NCBI GenBank assembly: GCA_900548505.1
Contig: URKI01000036.1
Coordinates: forward strand, 1-21,576
Direction: 5' to 3'
DNA length: 21,576 bases
DNA from: an uncultured Oscillibacter sp.
GTDB taxonomy: Bacteria; Bacillota; Clostridia; Oscillospirales; Oscillospiraceae
Made by a program: the position numbers and the translations under genes
Notes under the pieces: generated by a model
What the model was told of the DNA's origin: nothing
Databases searched by the model: none
What the model saw: the letters and a program-made list of their open reading frames with translations, nothing else
In this document: positions 6,696 through 14,503 of the stretch, piece after piece
Layout of the letters: each line of letters begins with the position of its first letter
Position numbering within the stretch: position 1 is the stretch's first letter

Positions 6696-7495
6696 GACTG
6701 CGCCTCCTGAATACGCGCCAGAAGCTCCGCCATATCCCGGCAGATCAGCGTGGGCGGCGTGGCGCTGGCAGCGGCATCCGCCGCCGTGGCCTCTCCGGTG
6801 AGCACCAGGACCGTGTCCACCCCGGCGTTGCGGCCGCAGGCGATGTCCGTATACAGCCGGTCGCCCACCATCAGCGCCTCTTCCGCCGCGCATCCCGTCT
6901 GCTCCAGGGCAAGGCGGATCATGGTGGGGTCTGGCTTGCCGATATACACCGGCTCTCGGCCCACGGCGCTGACGATCAGACGGCAGATGGCACCGCAGTC
7001 CGGCATGAAGCCGTAGAGCGTGGGGCAGGCCAGATCCGGGTTCGTGGCCAGGAAGTCCGCGCCCCGGAACAGAAGGCGGCAGGCGTCCTCCACCTTTTGA
7101 TAGCAAAGCTCCGTGTCAAAGCCCACCAGCACCGCCGCAACGTCCGCATCCGGCGTGTGCCGCACGTCGATGCCCGCCTGGCGCAGCTGGCTGCAGAAGG
7201 ATTCCGTGCCCACCACATAGTAGGCCTCGCCAGCTTTCCGCCGGGTACGCAGATAGTAGATGGCAGCTTCCACGGCAGTGAGGAATTCCTCTCGCCGGGC
7301 CGGAACGCCCAGGCGGTGCATTTTCTCCAGTCCCGCCTCCACGCCCCGGGAGGAGTTGTTGGTCAGATACCGCACGTGGGCGCCGCTCTCCGCCGCCCAC
7401 CGGAAAAACGCCGCCGCGCCGGGCAGCAATGTCTCCTCCAGGTATACCGTACCGTCCAGATCCAGCAAAAAAAGCCGCTTTTTCCCCAGGTCCAT
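6692..7495 (-). CDS. HAD-IIA family sugar/glycerol-phosphate phosphatase (NagD-like)
   Basis: This 267-residue haloacid dehalogenase-type phosphatase starts at the ATG at 7495, set by GGAGGA seven bases upstream; the longer in-frame reading runs through a terminator. Motif I is LDLDGT (residues about 8-13; D nucleophile and general acid), motif II is TNNSS, motif III is the K of IGKPDP, and motif IV is GDRLYTD. A cap domain between motifs II and III fits subclass IIA (NagD, p-nitrophenyl phosphatase, phosphoglycolate or glycerol-1/3-phosphate phosphatase). The neighbour releases glycerol 3-phosphate, so dephosphorylation of that product to glycerol is a reasonable inference. The exact substrate is not determined by sequence. 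Confidence 0.9.
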   Translation of the reverse strand: MDLGKKRLFLLDLDGTVYLEETLLPGAAAFFRWAAESGAHVRYLTNNSSRGVEAGLEKMHRLGVPARREEFLTAVEAAIYYLRTRRKAGEAYYVVGTESFCSQLRQAGIDVRHTPDADVAAVLVGFDTELCYQKVEDACRLLFRGADFLATNPDLACPTLYGFMPDCGAICRLIVSAVGREPVYIGKPDPTMIRLALEQTGCAAEEALMVGDRLYTDIACGRNAGVDTVLVLTGEATAADAAASATPPTLICRDMAELLARIQEAQS

Positions 7496-7538
7496 GGCAT
7501 ATCCTCCGTTCTCCATCAGTCCATTCACCATATCATAA

Positions 7539-7570
7539 AACCGCCCTGCTTGCAAGCAGGGCGGTTTTCC
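7539..7570. terminator. perfect 32-bp palindromic terminator
   Basis: The 16-bp arms AAAACCGCCCTGCTTG and its exact complement form a hairpin with A/T tails on both sides. It ends the minus-strand DUF3169 gene. A possible -10 (TATGAT on the minus strand, 7533-7538) for the HAD operon abuts it, but without a good -35. Confidence 0.85.
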
Positions 7571-7587
7571 GCACAAATCGAAAGTAG

Positions 7588-8349
7588 TCAGCAAGATTCT
7601 CCTTTGCGGCTCAGGCGGATGCACTCCAGGGTGTAGGTCACCTGCATGACTCCCAGGATCACCAGCACCAGCACCATGGGCAAAAGCCCCGTGTCAAAGA
7701 CCCGGTCCAGGAAAAACAGCGCCAGCCACAGCCCGAAGCACACATAGGTGGCTGCCACGAACGCCTTGTGGGCCGCCTGGCCCATCTGGCGCTGCTCGGC
7801 CTCGTCGCAGCTGGCCATCCACTTTTTCTGGAAGTGCACATCGTAGACGCTGCCCCGCTTTTCCGGGTTGATGCGCCGCTCCAGGTCCACGATCTTCTGC
7901 TGCAGAATCACCACAACAATGCTGGAGACCACCAGCTCCGCCACGCAGATCAGTCCCTCCATCCCTTGGGTGTAGACCGCGCCCACGGACATGCAGCCAA
8001 AGTCCACCAGCACCGTCATCCCAGACAGCAGCAGCGCCCAGCTGAGCTGTTCCTCCACCCGGGAGATCACGTCCTCGTCCTCGCCGTCCCAGCCGCGCCA
8101 GCGCCGCTTGGCCGCGGCATACAGCCACCAGCCGCCGCCCAGCAGCACCACGCTGCAAACGGGGATGCCCCACACGGCCAGCGCACGCAGTACCCCGTCC
8201 ATGGCCGCCGCGGCCCGCTCGCCCACGCCCAAATTGGCCGCCAGGGAGCCGCCGAAGCCCACAAGTCCGCCGAATATGCCGCTCACCAGAATCAAGATCA
8301 AAAAGCCCGGCAGCGCTTTTTTGTTTTCCTGTTTTACCCGGTCACGCAT
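7588..8349 (-). CDS. DUF3169 family membrane protein
   Basis: This 253-residue protein has about six hydrophobic segments in three pairs: near residues 15-40, 58-78, 100-125, 130-150, then two close to the C-terminus. A soluble loop in the middle contains YDVHFQKKWMASCDEAEQ, typical of DUF3169 proteins. I chose the third ATG (8349) because AGGAGG lies nine bases before it; two earlier ATGs overlap the ribosome binding site. It overlaps the XRE regulator gene by 8 bp. DUF3169 proteins are commonly paired with a small XRE repressor in Firmicutes and have no established biochemical role. Confidence 0.85.
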   Translation of the reverse strand: MRDRVKQENKKALPGFLILILVSGIFGGLVGFGGSLAANLGVGERAAAAMDGVLRALAVWGIPVCSVVLLGGGWWLYAAAKRRWRGWDGEDEDVISRVEEQLSWALLLSGMTVLVDFGCMSVGAVYTQGMEGLICVAELVVSSIVVVILQQKIVDLERRINPEKRGSVYDVHFQKKWMASCDEAEQRQMGQAAHKAFVAATYVCFGLWLALFFLDRVFDTGLLPMVLVLVILGVMQVTYTLECIRLSRKGESC

Positions 8350-8557
8350 CCTCTTCATCCTCCTCATACGAAAAAATATCCTCCACGCTTACCCCACAGA
8401 TCTTGGCCAGCTTCAGCGCCAGCGTCACCGACGGGGAGTAGTCCCCCCGCTCGATCTGGCTGATGGTCTGGCGGGACACCCCCGCCAGAGCGCCCATCTG
8501 CTGCTGGTTGACGCCAAGTCTTGCCCGGTGCTCTTTCAGCCGGTTATAAAGCGGCAT
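8342..8557 (-). CDS. small XRE-family transcriptional regulator
   Basis: This 71-residue Cro/CI-like helix-turn-helix protein is almost all DNA-binding domain: NRLKEHRARLGVNQQQMGAL, then the recognition region VSRQTISQIERGDYSPS, followed by a short acidic C-terminus. The start at 8557 is set by AGGAGG nine bases upstream. It is translationally linked to the DUF3169 gene. Three operator-like repeats lie just upstream and overlap its promoter, so autorepression is likely. The sensed signal is unknown. Confidence 0.92.
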   Translation of the reverse strand: MPLYNRLKEHRARLGVNQQQMGALAGVSRQTISQIERGDYSPSVTLALKLAKICGVSVEDIFSYEEDEEDA

Positions 8558-8576
8558 GGCTCTGCGCCTCCTCTCC

Positions 8577-8648
8577 GACAACTTTATCTGTCAATTTGAC
8601 AACTATCTTTGTCACCATCAGTTTAGCATTGACAACTTTCCTTGTCAA
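8577..8648 (-). promoter_or_regulatory. XRE promoter with three repeated operators
   Basis: Three related inverted repeats of the form GACAA-N-TTGTC occur at 8577-8593, 8599-8614 and 8630-8648; the last is a perfect TTGACAA-5-TTGTCAA. On the minus strand, TTGACA (8643-8648), a 16-bp spacer and TAAACT (8621-8626) make a promoter whose -35 lies inside the third repeat. The other two repeats cover the start-site and leader region. Confidence 0.7.
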
Positions 8649-8670
8649 TATCCATCGTAAATTTTCTTCG

Positions 8671-8699
8671 TTGACACGTCTGTGCCGCCCGGCTATACT
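8671..8699 (+). promoter_or_regulatory. sigma-A promoter of the amidotransferase gene
   Basis: TTGACA (8671-8676), a 17-bp spacer and TATACT (8694-8699) lie 38 bp upstream of the gene. The promoter is back to back with the XRE promoter, about 22 bp away, so repressor binding at the outermost operator could affect it. Confidence 0.85.
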
Positions 8700-8736
8700 T
8701 TCCCCATAGAACTTTATCCGCTCAGGAGGATCGCCT

Positions 8737-9441
8737 ATGAAAAAGCCTGTCATTGCCGTGACGCCCCTTTGGGACGACCGTCTGGAGAGCATCTGGATGC
8801 TGCCCGGCTACCTGGACGGCCTGCGGGCAGCAGGCGCGCTGCCGCTGACGGTGCCGCTGGAGGCGGACGAGGACGACGCCCGGCAGATCTTCGATCTTTG
8901 CGACGGGCTGCTGCTCACCGGCGGACACGATGTAGACCCGGCCCTGTACGGCCAGGCCCCAGAGTCTTTCTGCGCCCCGCCCTGTCCCCGGCGGGACGCG
9001 CTGGAGCGCACGCTGTTCTCCCTGTTCCGCCAGGGCGGCAAGCCCATTCTGGGCATCTGCCGGGGCGCGCAGCTCATCAATGCCCTCATGGGCGGCACGC
9101 TGTATCAGGATCTGCCCGCCCAGAAGCCCGGTGTCCTGCCCCACGTGATGAAGCCCCCCTACGACCGTGCCTTCCACACCGTGGCGCTGACAGAGGGCGG
9201 TATGCTCTCCCGCATTACCGGACAGCAGGAGCTGGGGGTCAACAGCTACCATCACCAGGGCATCCATCTGCTGGCGCCTGGACTGACGGCGGAGGCCGCC
9301 GCTCCGGATGGGCTGGTGGAGGCCGTCTCCTGCCCCGACCATCCCTTTCTGCTGGCCGTCCAGTGGCACCCGGAATTCAGCTTCCGGACGGACGAGGCCA
9401 GCCGGGCCATTTTCCATGCCTTTGTGACCCATTGCATGTAA
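8737..9441 (+). CDS. gamma-glutamyl-gamma-aminobutyrate hydrolase family amidotransferase (PuuD-like, peptidase C26)
   Basis: This 234-residue class I glutamine amidotransferase-like hydrolase has its nucleophile C108 in GICRGAQLIN and the other two triad residues, H211 and E213, in VQWHPEF. The substrate-side signatures LLLTGGHDVDP (58-68) and VNSYHHQ (168-174) fit the PuuD group, which cleaves gamma-glutamyl amides such as gamma-Glu-GABA in polyamine breakdown. No other putrescine-pathway genes are present, so the true substrate may differ. The start has CAGGAGG upstream, and the gene is monocistronic between its own promoter and a 21-bp terminator. Confidence 0.9.
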   Translation: MKKPVIAVTPLWDDRLESIWMLPGYLDGLRAAGALPLTVPLEADEDDARQIFDLCDGLLLTGGHDVDPALYGQAPESFCAPPCPRRDALERTLFSLFRQGGKPILGICRGAQLINALMGGTLYQDLPAQKPGVLPHVMKPPYDRAFHTVALTEGGMLSRITGQQELGVNSYHHQGIHLLAPGLTAEAAAPDGLVEAVSCPDHPFLLAVQWHPEFSFRTDEASRAIFHAFVTHCM

Positions 9442-9485
9442 AAAAACATCCCGTCCAGGCCAATGGCCTGGACGGGATGTTTTTT
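9441..9485. terminator. bidirectional terminator, 21-bp stem
   Basis: The arms 9441-9461 and 9465-9485 pair perfectly around AAT and carry A6/T6 ends. The stem overlaps the stop codon of the amidotransferase and abuts the stop of the AI-2E family gene on the minus strand. Confidence 0.92.
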
Positions 9486-10660
9486 CAGTTGGGTGGACCG
9501 CCTGGGTCGTCCCGCCACTTGTGGACAGGCACATGCCGCTGGCTCAGCCGGGTCTTGACGTAATCCCGGAACAGGGCATAGAGCACCGAGCACAAGGGGA
9601 TGAACACCAGCATACCCAGAATGCCCATGAGGCTGCCGCCCAGAGTCACTGCCGCCAGCACCCAGATGGAGGGCAGGCCCACGGAAGAGCCCACCACATG
9701 GGGATAGATCAGGTTTCCCTCCACCTGCTGGAGCACCAAAAACAGCACGATGAACCCCAGGGCCTTCCAGGGGTCGGCGATGGCGATGAGCAGCGCGCCC
9801 ACGCCGCAGCCGATGAACGCGCCCACGATGGGGATCAGCGCCGTCAGGGAGATCAGCACGCCCACCAGCAGTGCGTAAGGCATACGGAAAATGGTCATGG
9901 ACACCACAAACAGCGTGCCCAAGATGCATGCCTCCAGACACTGGCCGGAGAGAAAGCTGGAAAAGGTCCGGGAGGACAGGCGCAGGATCTCCAGCGTCCG
10001 GTCCGCCCGTCGCTCGGGCAGCAGTGCATAGAGCACCTGGCGGCCCTGACGGCCCAGCTTTTCCTTTTGCAGCAGGATGTAGAAGGAGAAGATCAGGGCA
10101 ATGACAAAGGTGCTCACGCCGCTGACCACGCCGCCGATGACCATACTGCCGGAGGAGAGGATCCCGCCGCCCCAGGCCTGCAGCAACTCCGCCGCCTTCT
10201 GGGTGATGTTCTTCCAGTCCTCCATGTTCCAGTCCGCCAGCAGGGATTCCAGCATGGGAAGGTACTGCTCCAGCCGGGAGATCTGTGCCCACAGCCGCTC
10301 CGCCGCCGCAGGCACCTGGGCTGCCAGAGAGCGCACCGCCTCTGCGATGCCGGGGCCGATGACGCTGGAGGCCAGCACCAGCACCCCGATGACCGCCAAG
10401 AGCGTAATGAGCAGGGCCATGGGGCGCCGCCCTTTGACCTGCTTTCCGGGACGCACGGGGAAGAGCCGCCGCTCAATGGCCCGCATGGGCACATTGAGGA
10501 TGAACGCCATGGCGCCGCCCAGCAAAAACGGCCCCAGGATCCCCAGCACCCAGCCCACCGCCATTGCCACAGCAGGCAGGTTTTGCAGGAGACTGTAAAA
10601 CGCGATGCCGCCGCAGACCACCAGCAGCAATCCCCGCAGATTCTCTTTTTTCCACTCCAT
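9485..10660 (-). CDS. AI-2E family (PerM/YdiK-type) membrane protein
   Basis: This 391-residue multi-spanning protein has hydrophobic hairpins near the N-terminus. A long amphipathic, mostly extracytoplasmic region follows (around PAAAERLWAQISRLEQYLP to NITQKAAELLQAW). The conserved C-terminal helices include SGQCLEACILG, LISLTALIPIVGAFIG and VEGNLIYPHVVGSSVGLPSIWVL (shown in parts), which are hallmarks of the AI-2E transporter/PerM family. Members export AI-2 or act as ion antiporters; the sequence alone cannot say which. I start it at the ATG at 10660 (AAGGAT upstream); an in-frame GTG lies at 10699. It is last in a minus-strand set after gamma-carbonic anhydrase, 48 bp away. Confidence 0.9.
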   Translation of the reverse strand: MEWKKENLRGLLLVVCGGIAFYSLLQNLPAVAMAVGWVLGILGPFLLGGAMAFILNVPMRAIERRLFPVRPGKQVKGRRPMALLITLLAVIGVLVLASSVIGPGIAEAVRSLAAQVPAAAERLWAQISRLEQYLPMLESLLADWNMEDWKNITQKAAELLQAWGGGILSSGSMVIGGVVSGVSTFVIALIFSFYILLQKEKLGRQGRQVLYALLPERRADRTLEILRLSSRTFSSFLSGQCLEACILGTLFVVSMTIFRMPYALLVGVLISLTALIPIVGAFIGCGVGALLIAIADPWKALGFIVLFLVLQQVEGNLIYPHVVGSSVGLPSIWVLAAVTLGGSLMGILGMLVFIPLCSVLYALFRDYVKTRLSQRHVPVHKWRDDPGGPPN

Positions 10661-10708
10661 TGTTCTTATCCTTGTGCGATCCTTTCCGCCCGGCCGCACG
10701 CCGGGACC

Positions 10709-11188
10709 TCATGCCCGATACCGCCGGGCCGCCTCCAGATATCCCTGCGCGGAAGCGCGGTTGCTCTCGATCTCCGCCTCCGTCAGCGGGCGCACCACCT
10801 TGGCGGGGCTGCCCAGGATCATCATGCCGTCGGGGGCGTCCATCTTGCCGGTGACCAGCGCGCCAGCGCCCACGATGCAGTTGCTGCCGATGCGGGCACC
10901 GTTGAGAATGATGGCCCCCATGCCCACCAGAGTGTTGTCTCCCACGGTGCAGCCGTGGACGATGGCGCCGTGGCCGATGGTACAGCCCCGGCCCACGGTG
11001 GTCTCCTCATGGAGCACGGCGCAGTCCTGGATGTTGGTGCCCTCGCCCACCACGATGGCACCGTCGTCACCCCGCAGCACAGCGTTATACCAGATGTTGA
11101 CCTCGTGTCCCAGCGTCACGTCGCCGGACACCCGGGCGCCCTCCGCCAGCAGCACGCTCTCATCATACGTTTTCTTTTCGTAAGCCAT
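10709..11188 (-). CDS. gamma-class carbonic anhydrase-like hexapeptide-repeat protein
   Basis: This 159-residue left-handed beta-helix protein of the YrdA/CamH type is built from imperfect hexapeptide repeats (for example IGHGAI, VHGCTV, VGDNTL, VGMGAI) and ends in the usual C-terminal helix. The three metal histidines line up as H60, H73 and H78, with R39 and Q54/D55 conserved. The trimer would bind zinc or iron and may hydrate CO2, although many short members lack measured activity. It lies 24 bp downstream of the aminopeptidase and is probably in the same transcript. The start is supported by AGAGAGGA upstream. Confidence 0.92.
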   Translation of the reverse strand: MAYEKKTYDESVLLAEGARVSGDVTLGHEVNIWYNAVLRGDDGAIVVGEGTNIQDCAVLHEETTVGRGCTIGHGAIVHGCTVGDNTLVGMGAIILNGARIGSNCIVGAGALVTGKMDAPDGMMILGSPAKVVRPLTEAEIESNRASAQGYLEAARRYRA

Positions 11189-11212
11189 GGGAACATTCCT
11201 CTCTTTCTTTTC

Positions 11213-12439
11213 TCAAATGTCCGGCGCAAAGTTGCCGTCCACAAAAATGGGGATCTCGCGGCCGTCCTGGGTGGTACCCACGATGGAAAGGTCCGGCGTG
11301 CCCACCATAAAGTCCACATGGGTGATGGAGTCGTTGAGGCCCCGGGCCTTCAGCTCCTCCTTGGTCATGTCCCGTCCGCCCTCGATACAGGGATATGCCT
11401 CGCCGAAGGCCAGATGGCAGGCGGCGTTCTCGTCGAAGAGGGTGTTGTAATACAGAATGTTCTGGTTGGAGATGGGGCTGTCGTAGGGCACCAGAGCCAC
11501 CTCGCCGAAGTACCGGGCACCCTCGTCCAACGAGATGGCCGCCAGCAGGGAATCCTCTCCCTTTTCCGCGTGGGCCTCCACGATCTTTCCCTCTTTTACC
11601 ACAAAGTGGAACTTGTCGATAATGTTGCCGTCGTTCACCAGGGGCATGGCGGAGTACACCACGCCGTCAATGCCGGTTTTCAGCGGGGCGGTATAGATCT
11701 CCTCCGTGGGGATGTTGGCGATGAAGGTCTGCCCCTTGGGCGTCACATCGTTGCCGGCCTCCCAAACGTGTCCTTCAGGCAGGCGGATGATCAGATCTGT
11801 ACCCAGGCTGTTGGTATAGTGCAGGGATGCAAGGCGCAGGCTGTTGAGCTTTTCCACACGGCGGTGGAGGGTGTCCAGGTGGGCCTGCCATTTTTCCACG
11901 CACTTGCCGTCCCCGCTGATGCGCACGGCGGCAAAGATGGCGTCCCACAGCCGGTCCACCGCGTCCGGCGCGCCGGGGAACACCCGCCCGGCCCAGCTGG
12001 GGATGGGGATGGAGGCGATGCACCAGGGGAAGCCACTGGCCATCTGCAGCCGGTCAAAGTCCTTGAGGGCCTTGCCGGAGGCCTGCTGGGACTTGACGAT
12101 CCGCTGGGGGTCCACACCCTTGAGGTTCTCCGGGTCCGTGGCGGAGATGGCAAGATACGCCGCGCCGGCCTTGGCATAGTCGTTGAAAAAACGCTCCCGC
12201 CAGACGGGCACCGTTTCAAACACGTCCTCCGCCGCCTGCAGGTACTTCATGCGGCTCATGGCGTCGTCATGCCAGTTCATGACCACCTCCCGGCAGCCGA
12301 TTTCATAGGCCTCCGCGGCGCACAGCCGGGCAAAGTAGGCGCACTCCACCGGGCAGGAGATGATGAGGTCCTGTCCCTTCTGCACATTCAGTCCCACCCG
12401 CACCAGAAGCCGGGCGTATTCTTGGAGCTTTTCTTCCAT
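11213..12439 (-). CDS. M29 family aminopeptidase (AmpS/PepS/aminopeptidase T type)
   Basis: This 408-residue cytoplasmic metallo-aminopeptidase has its metal and catalytic residues in family order: E246/E247 in NIPTEE, E313 in YFGEVALVP, H342 and Y349 in ACHLAFGEAYP, and H374 and D376 in THVDFMVG. The enzyme removes N-terminal residues from peptides using two metal ions. I use the ATG at 12439; a TTG one codon earlier has slightly better spacing to AAGGA, and the sequence does not settle it. It has its own promoter, divergent from the nuclease gene, and leads the set aminopeptidase - gamma-carbonic anhydrase - AI-2E protein. Confidence 0.94.
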   Translation of the reverse strand: MEEKLQEYARLLVRVGLNVQKGQDLIISCPVECAYFARLCAAEAYEIGCREVVMNWHDDAMSRMKYLQAAEDVFETVPVWRERFFNDYAKAGAAYLAISATDPENLKGVDPQRIVKSQQASGKALKDFDRLQMASGFPWCIASIPIPSWAGRVFPGAPDAVDRLWDAIFAAVRISGDGKCVEKWQAHLDTLHRRVEKLNSLRLASLHYTNSLGTDLIIRLPEGHVWEAGNDVTPKGQTFIANIPTEEIYTAPLKTGIDGVVYSAMPLVNDGNIIDKFHFVVKEGKIVEAHAEKGEDSLLAAISLDEGARYFGEVALVPYDSPISNQNILYYNTLFDENAACHLAFGEAYPCIEGGRDMTKEELKARGLNDSITHVDFMVGTPDLSIVGTTQDGREIPIFVDGNFAPDI

Positions 12440-12482
12440 CAAAGCAATTCATCCTTTCCAGGTCTTTTCCTTAATATGTGCT

Positions 12483-12511
12483 ATTCTAGTGCATCTTACC
12501 AGCAAAGTAAA
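12483..12511 (-). promoter_or_regulatory. promoter of the aminopeptidase operon
   Basis: On the minus strand, TTTACT (12506-12511), a 17-bp spacer and TAGAAT (12483-12488) lie 44 bp upstream of the start codon. Confidence 0.6.
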
Positions 12512-12517
12512 GGGGAT

Positions 12518-12546
12518 TTGCGTTTTGACCGCCGCAGCGGTATAAT
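12518..12546 (+). promoter_or_regulatory. promoter of the nuclease gene
   Basis: TTGCGT (12518-12523), a 17-bp spacer and TATAAT (12541-12546) lie 37 bp before the start. The promoter is divergent from the aminopeptidase promoter with a 6-bp gap. Confidence 0.8.
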
Positions 12547-12582
12547 AACCATCCATCAACGCAACAGAAAGGAAGGCCCCCC

Positions 12583-13539
12583 ATGAAACGCACCCGCAAA
12601 CGCTCCAACCCGCTCCTGCCCATTCTGGCCTTGTGCGCCGCGCTCGGCGTGGGAGTTTTTCGCTTTTACCTCTCTCCTGCATCTGACGCCCCCGCCGTTT
12701 CTCTGGAGGACGTGCCCGCCTACAGCGGCGCGCCCTATGTGGAGCTGGACGGCAACATCCCCGCTTTTACGGACGAGGAGCTGACCACCACCGCCTTTGA
12801 ATCCTACAGCCCCCTGGACGCCCTGGGCCGCTGCTCCACTGCCTATGCCTGCGTGGGCACGGAGATCATGCCCACGGAGGACCGGGGCTCCATCGGACAG
12901 GTGAAGCCCTCCGGCTGGCAGACCGTCAAGTACGACTGCGTGGACGGCAAGTACCTCTACAACCGCTGCCACCTGATCGGCTATCAGCTCACCGGCGAGA
13001 ACGCCAACGAGGAAAACCTCATCACCGGCACCCGCTACCTGAATGTAGACGGTATGCTGCCCTTTGAGGATATGGTGGCCGACTATGTGCAGGAGACCAG
13101 CAACCACGTGCTCTACCGGGTGACGCCCATCTTCCAGGGCGACGAGCTGGTAGCCCGGGGCGTGCAGATGGAGGCTCTTTCCGTGGAGGATAAGGGCCAG
13201 GGCGTGAGCTTCAACGTCTACGTTTACAATGTCCAGCCCGGTGTGGTCATTGACTACGCCACCGGCGAAAGCCAGCTGGGCGATCCCACCGCCGCACAGG
13301 ACCAGCCCGCCGCCCAGACTCCCGACAAGGACGCTCAGCCCACCGAAGAGGAGACTCCCGCGGAGAGCGGCGACACCGTGTCCTTTACCTACACCCTCAA
13401 CACCAAGACCAAGAAGTTCCACGACCCCGGCTGCTCCGGCGCTGCCTCCATCAGCCCGGACAACCGCGACTCCTTTACGGGAGACCGGCAGACGCTGCTG
13501 GACCAGGGCTACACCCCCTGCGGCCAGTGCCAGCCGTAA
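12583..13539 (+). CDS. secreted or membrane-anchored DNA/RNA non-specific endonuclease (EndA-like)
   Basis: This 318-residue protein has a basic N-terminus and one hydrophobic segment (about 10-31), acting as signal or anchor. The nuclease domain (about 45-235) is of the beta-beta-alpha-metal type, with catalytic H130 in YNRCHLIGYQL and the metal-site asparagine region NEENLITGTRYLN (142-154). An acidic, Pro/Gln-rich linker (about 236-268) follows. The C-terminal module, with TKKFHDPGCSG and GYTPCGQCQP, resembles the Ada-like Cys/His metal-binding module seen on related nucleases. It probably acts outside the membrane on DNA, in nutrition or DNA uptake. It is monocistronic, with its own promoter and a terminator. 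Confidence 0.9.
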   Translation: MKRTRKRSNPLLPILALCAALGVGVFRFYLSPASDAPAVSLEDVPAYSGAPYVELDGNIPAFTDEELTTTAFESYSPLDALGRCSTAYACVGTEIMPTEDRGSIGQVKPSGWQTVKYDCVDGKYLYNRCHLIGYQLTGENANEENLITGTRYLNVDGMLPFEDMVADYVQETSNHVLYRVTPIFQGDELVARGVQMEALSVEDKGQGVSFNVYVYNVQPGVVIDYATGESQLGDPTAAQDQPAAQTPDKDAQPTEEETPAESGDTVSFTYTLNTKTKKFHDPGCSGAASISPDNRDSFTGDRQTLLDQGYTPCGQCQP

Positions 13540-13548
13540 ATACCGCGC

Positions 13549-13583
13549 AAAAAGCGGCCGCCTTGATGGCGGCCGCTTTTTTC
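13549..13583. terminator. bidirectional terminator between convergent genes
   Basis: A 14-bp stem (13549-13562 with 13568-13581) with a TTGAT loop and A/T tails separates the nuclease gene from the YihY/BrkB gene. Confidence 0.92.
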
Positions 13584-14433
13584 AAAGCTGTCCCTTATCC
13601 TTGCGCAGGGAGATGATGGTCCCGTTGAGCTCCGCCCCCATGATGAGGGTAGCCGAACTCATATACAGCCAGATCATCAGCACGATCATGGTACCGATGG
13701 AGCCGTACAGCACGGAGTAGTGGGCAAAGTTATCCACATACACGGAGTACAAAAAGGAAAGCGCCAGCCAGGCAGCCAGGGAAAACAGTGTTCCCGGCCA
13801 CAGATTGCTCCAGGGCTGGCGGCTGTCCTGGGCAAAGGCATAGAGGAAAAACAGGGCGAAAAAGCCGGTAGTGCCCGCCACGGGGAACCGAAGCCGGGTC
13901 CAGGCCTCCGCCGCCACCTGGGGCAGCGAGAAGTTTTCCACAGCGTAGGCCAACAGCCGGTCGCCCACGGTCATCATGGCCAGCGTCAGCGCGATGGCGA
14001 TGATGAGCAGCACCGTATACAGAAGGCTTTTGAAGTAGTGGACCAGGGCATGGCGGGGCGGTCCCAGGTGATACGCCGTACGCACCGCCCGCATGAGGGA
14101 GTTGGCCGCCCGCATGGGGAAGTACACGGAAAAGGCCAGGCCGAACACCATCAGCTGGGGGCTGGGGTTTTCCCGCACGTAGGTGAGATACACCCCCACC
14201 AGATTCACCACTTCACGGGGCAAAAAATCCTCCAGCACCTGCAAAATGCCCGCCACATCCAGCTGCAGAAGGCCCAGCAGGGCGCTGACAAAGATCAAAA
14301 ACGGGAAGATGGTAAACAGCAGATAAAAGGCCAGCGCCGCGCTCTGGATGCCCACACCATGGCGCAGATACCGGCGCAGCATCAGGTAGATGCACCGCAA
14401 GAAGGTGTTTTTCGGCATAGGGGGCTCCCACAT
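13582..14433 (-). CDS. YihY/BrkB family membrane protein
   Basis: This 283-residue protein has about six membrane helices. The characteristic N-terminal AALAFYLLFTIFPFLIF comes first, FGLAFSVYFPMRAANSLMRA lies mid-protein, and the C-terminal stretch YSVLYGSIGTMIVLMIWLY is followed by GAELN. These are the conserved blocks of the YihY/UPF0761 family, once named after BrkB and annotated as ribonuclease BN by error. Its function is unproven; some members have been linked to transport. The ATG at 14433 has AGGAGG eight bases upstream; an earlier GTG at 14439 is too close to it. Confidence 0.93.
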   Translation of the reverse strand: MWEPPMPKNTFLRCIYLMLRRYLRHGVGIQSAALAFYLLFTIFPFLIFVSALLGLLQLDVAGILQVLEDFLPREVVNLVGVYLTYVRENPSPQLMVFGLAFSVYFPMRAANSLMRAVRTAYHLGPPRHALVHYFKSLLYTVLLIIAIALTLAMMTVGDRLLAYAVENFSLPQVAAEAWTRLRFPVAGTTGFFALFFLYAFAQDSRQPWSNLWPGTLFSLAAWLALSFLYSVYVDNFAHYSVLYGSIGTMIVLMIWLYMSSATLIMGAELNGTIISLRKDKGQL

Positions 14434-14503
14434 GGTCACCGCCTCCTTTCTTCACCGTGCCTAGCATGTGCAGATTTTCCGATGCCACACATGCCCGGCC
14501 CGC

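Noticed and set aside
5775..7106. Longer 443-codon version of the phosphodiesterase
   Set aside because: The upstream 137 codons lie inside the HAD phosphatase gene in another frame; the GTG at 6695 with AGGAGG and a GTGA overlap is the better start.
9521..12586. Plus-strand open frame of 1021 codons opposite the AI-2E, carbonic anhydrase and aminopeptidase genes
   Set aside because: No ribosome binding site or domain; His/Gln/Gly-rich low-complexity translation is the antisense shadow of high-GC genes with clear families on the other strand.
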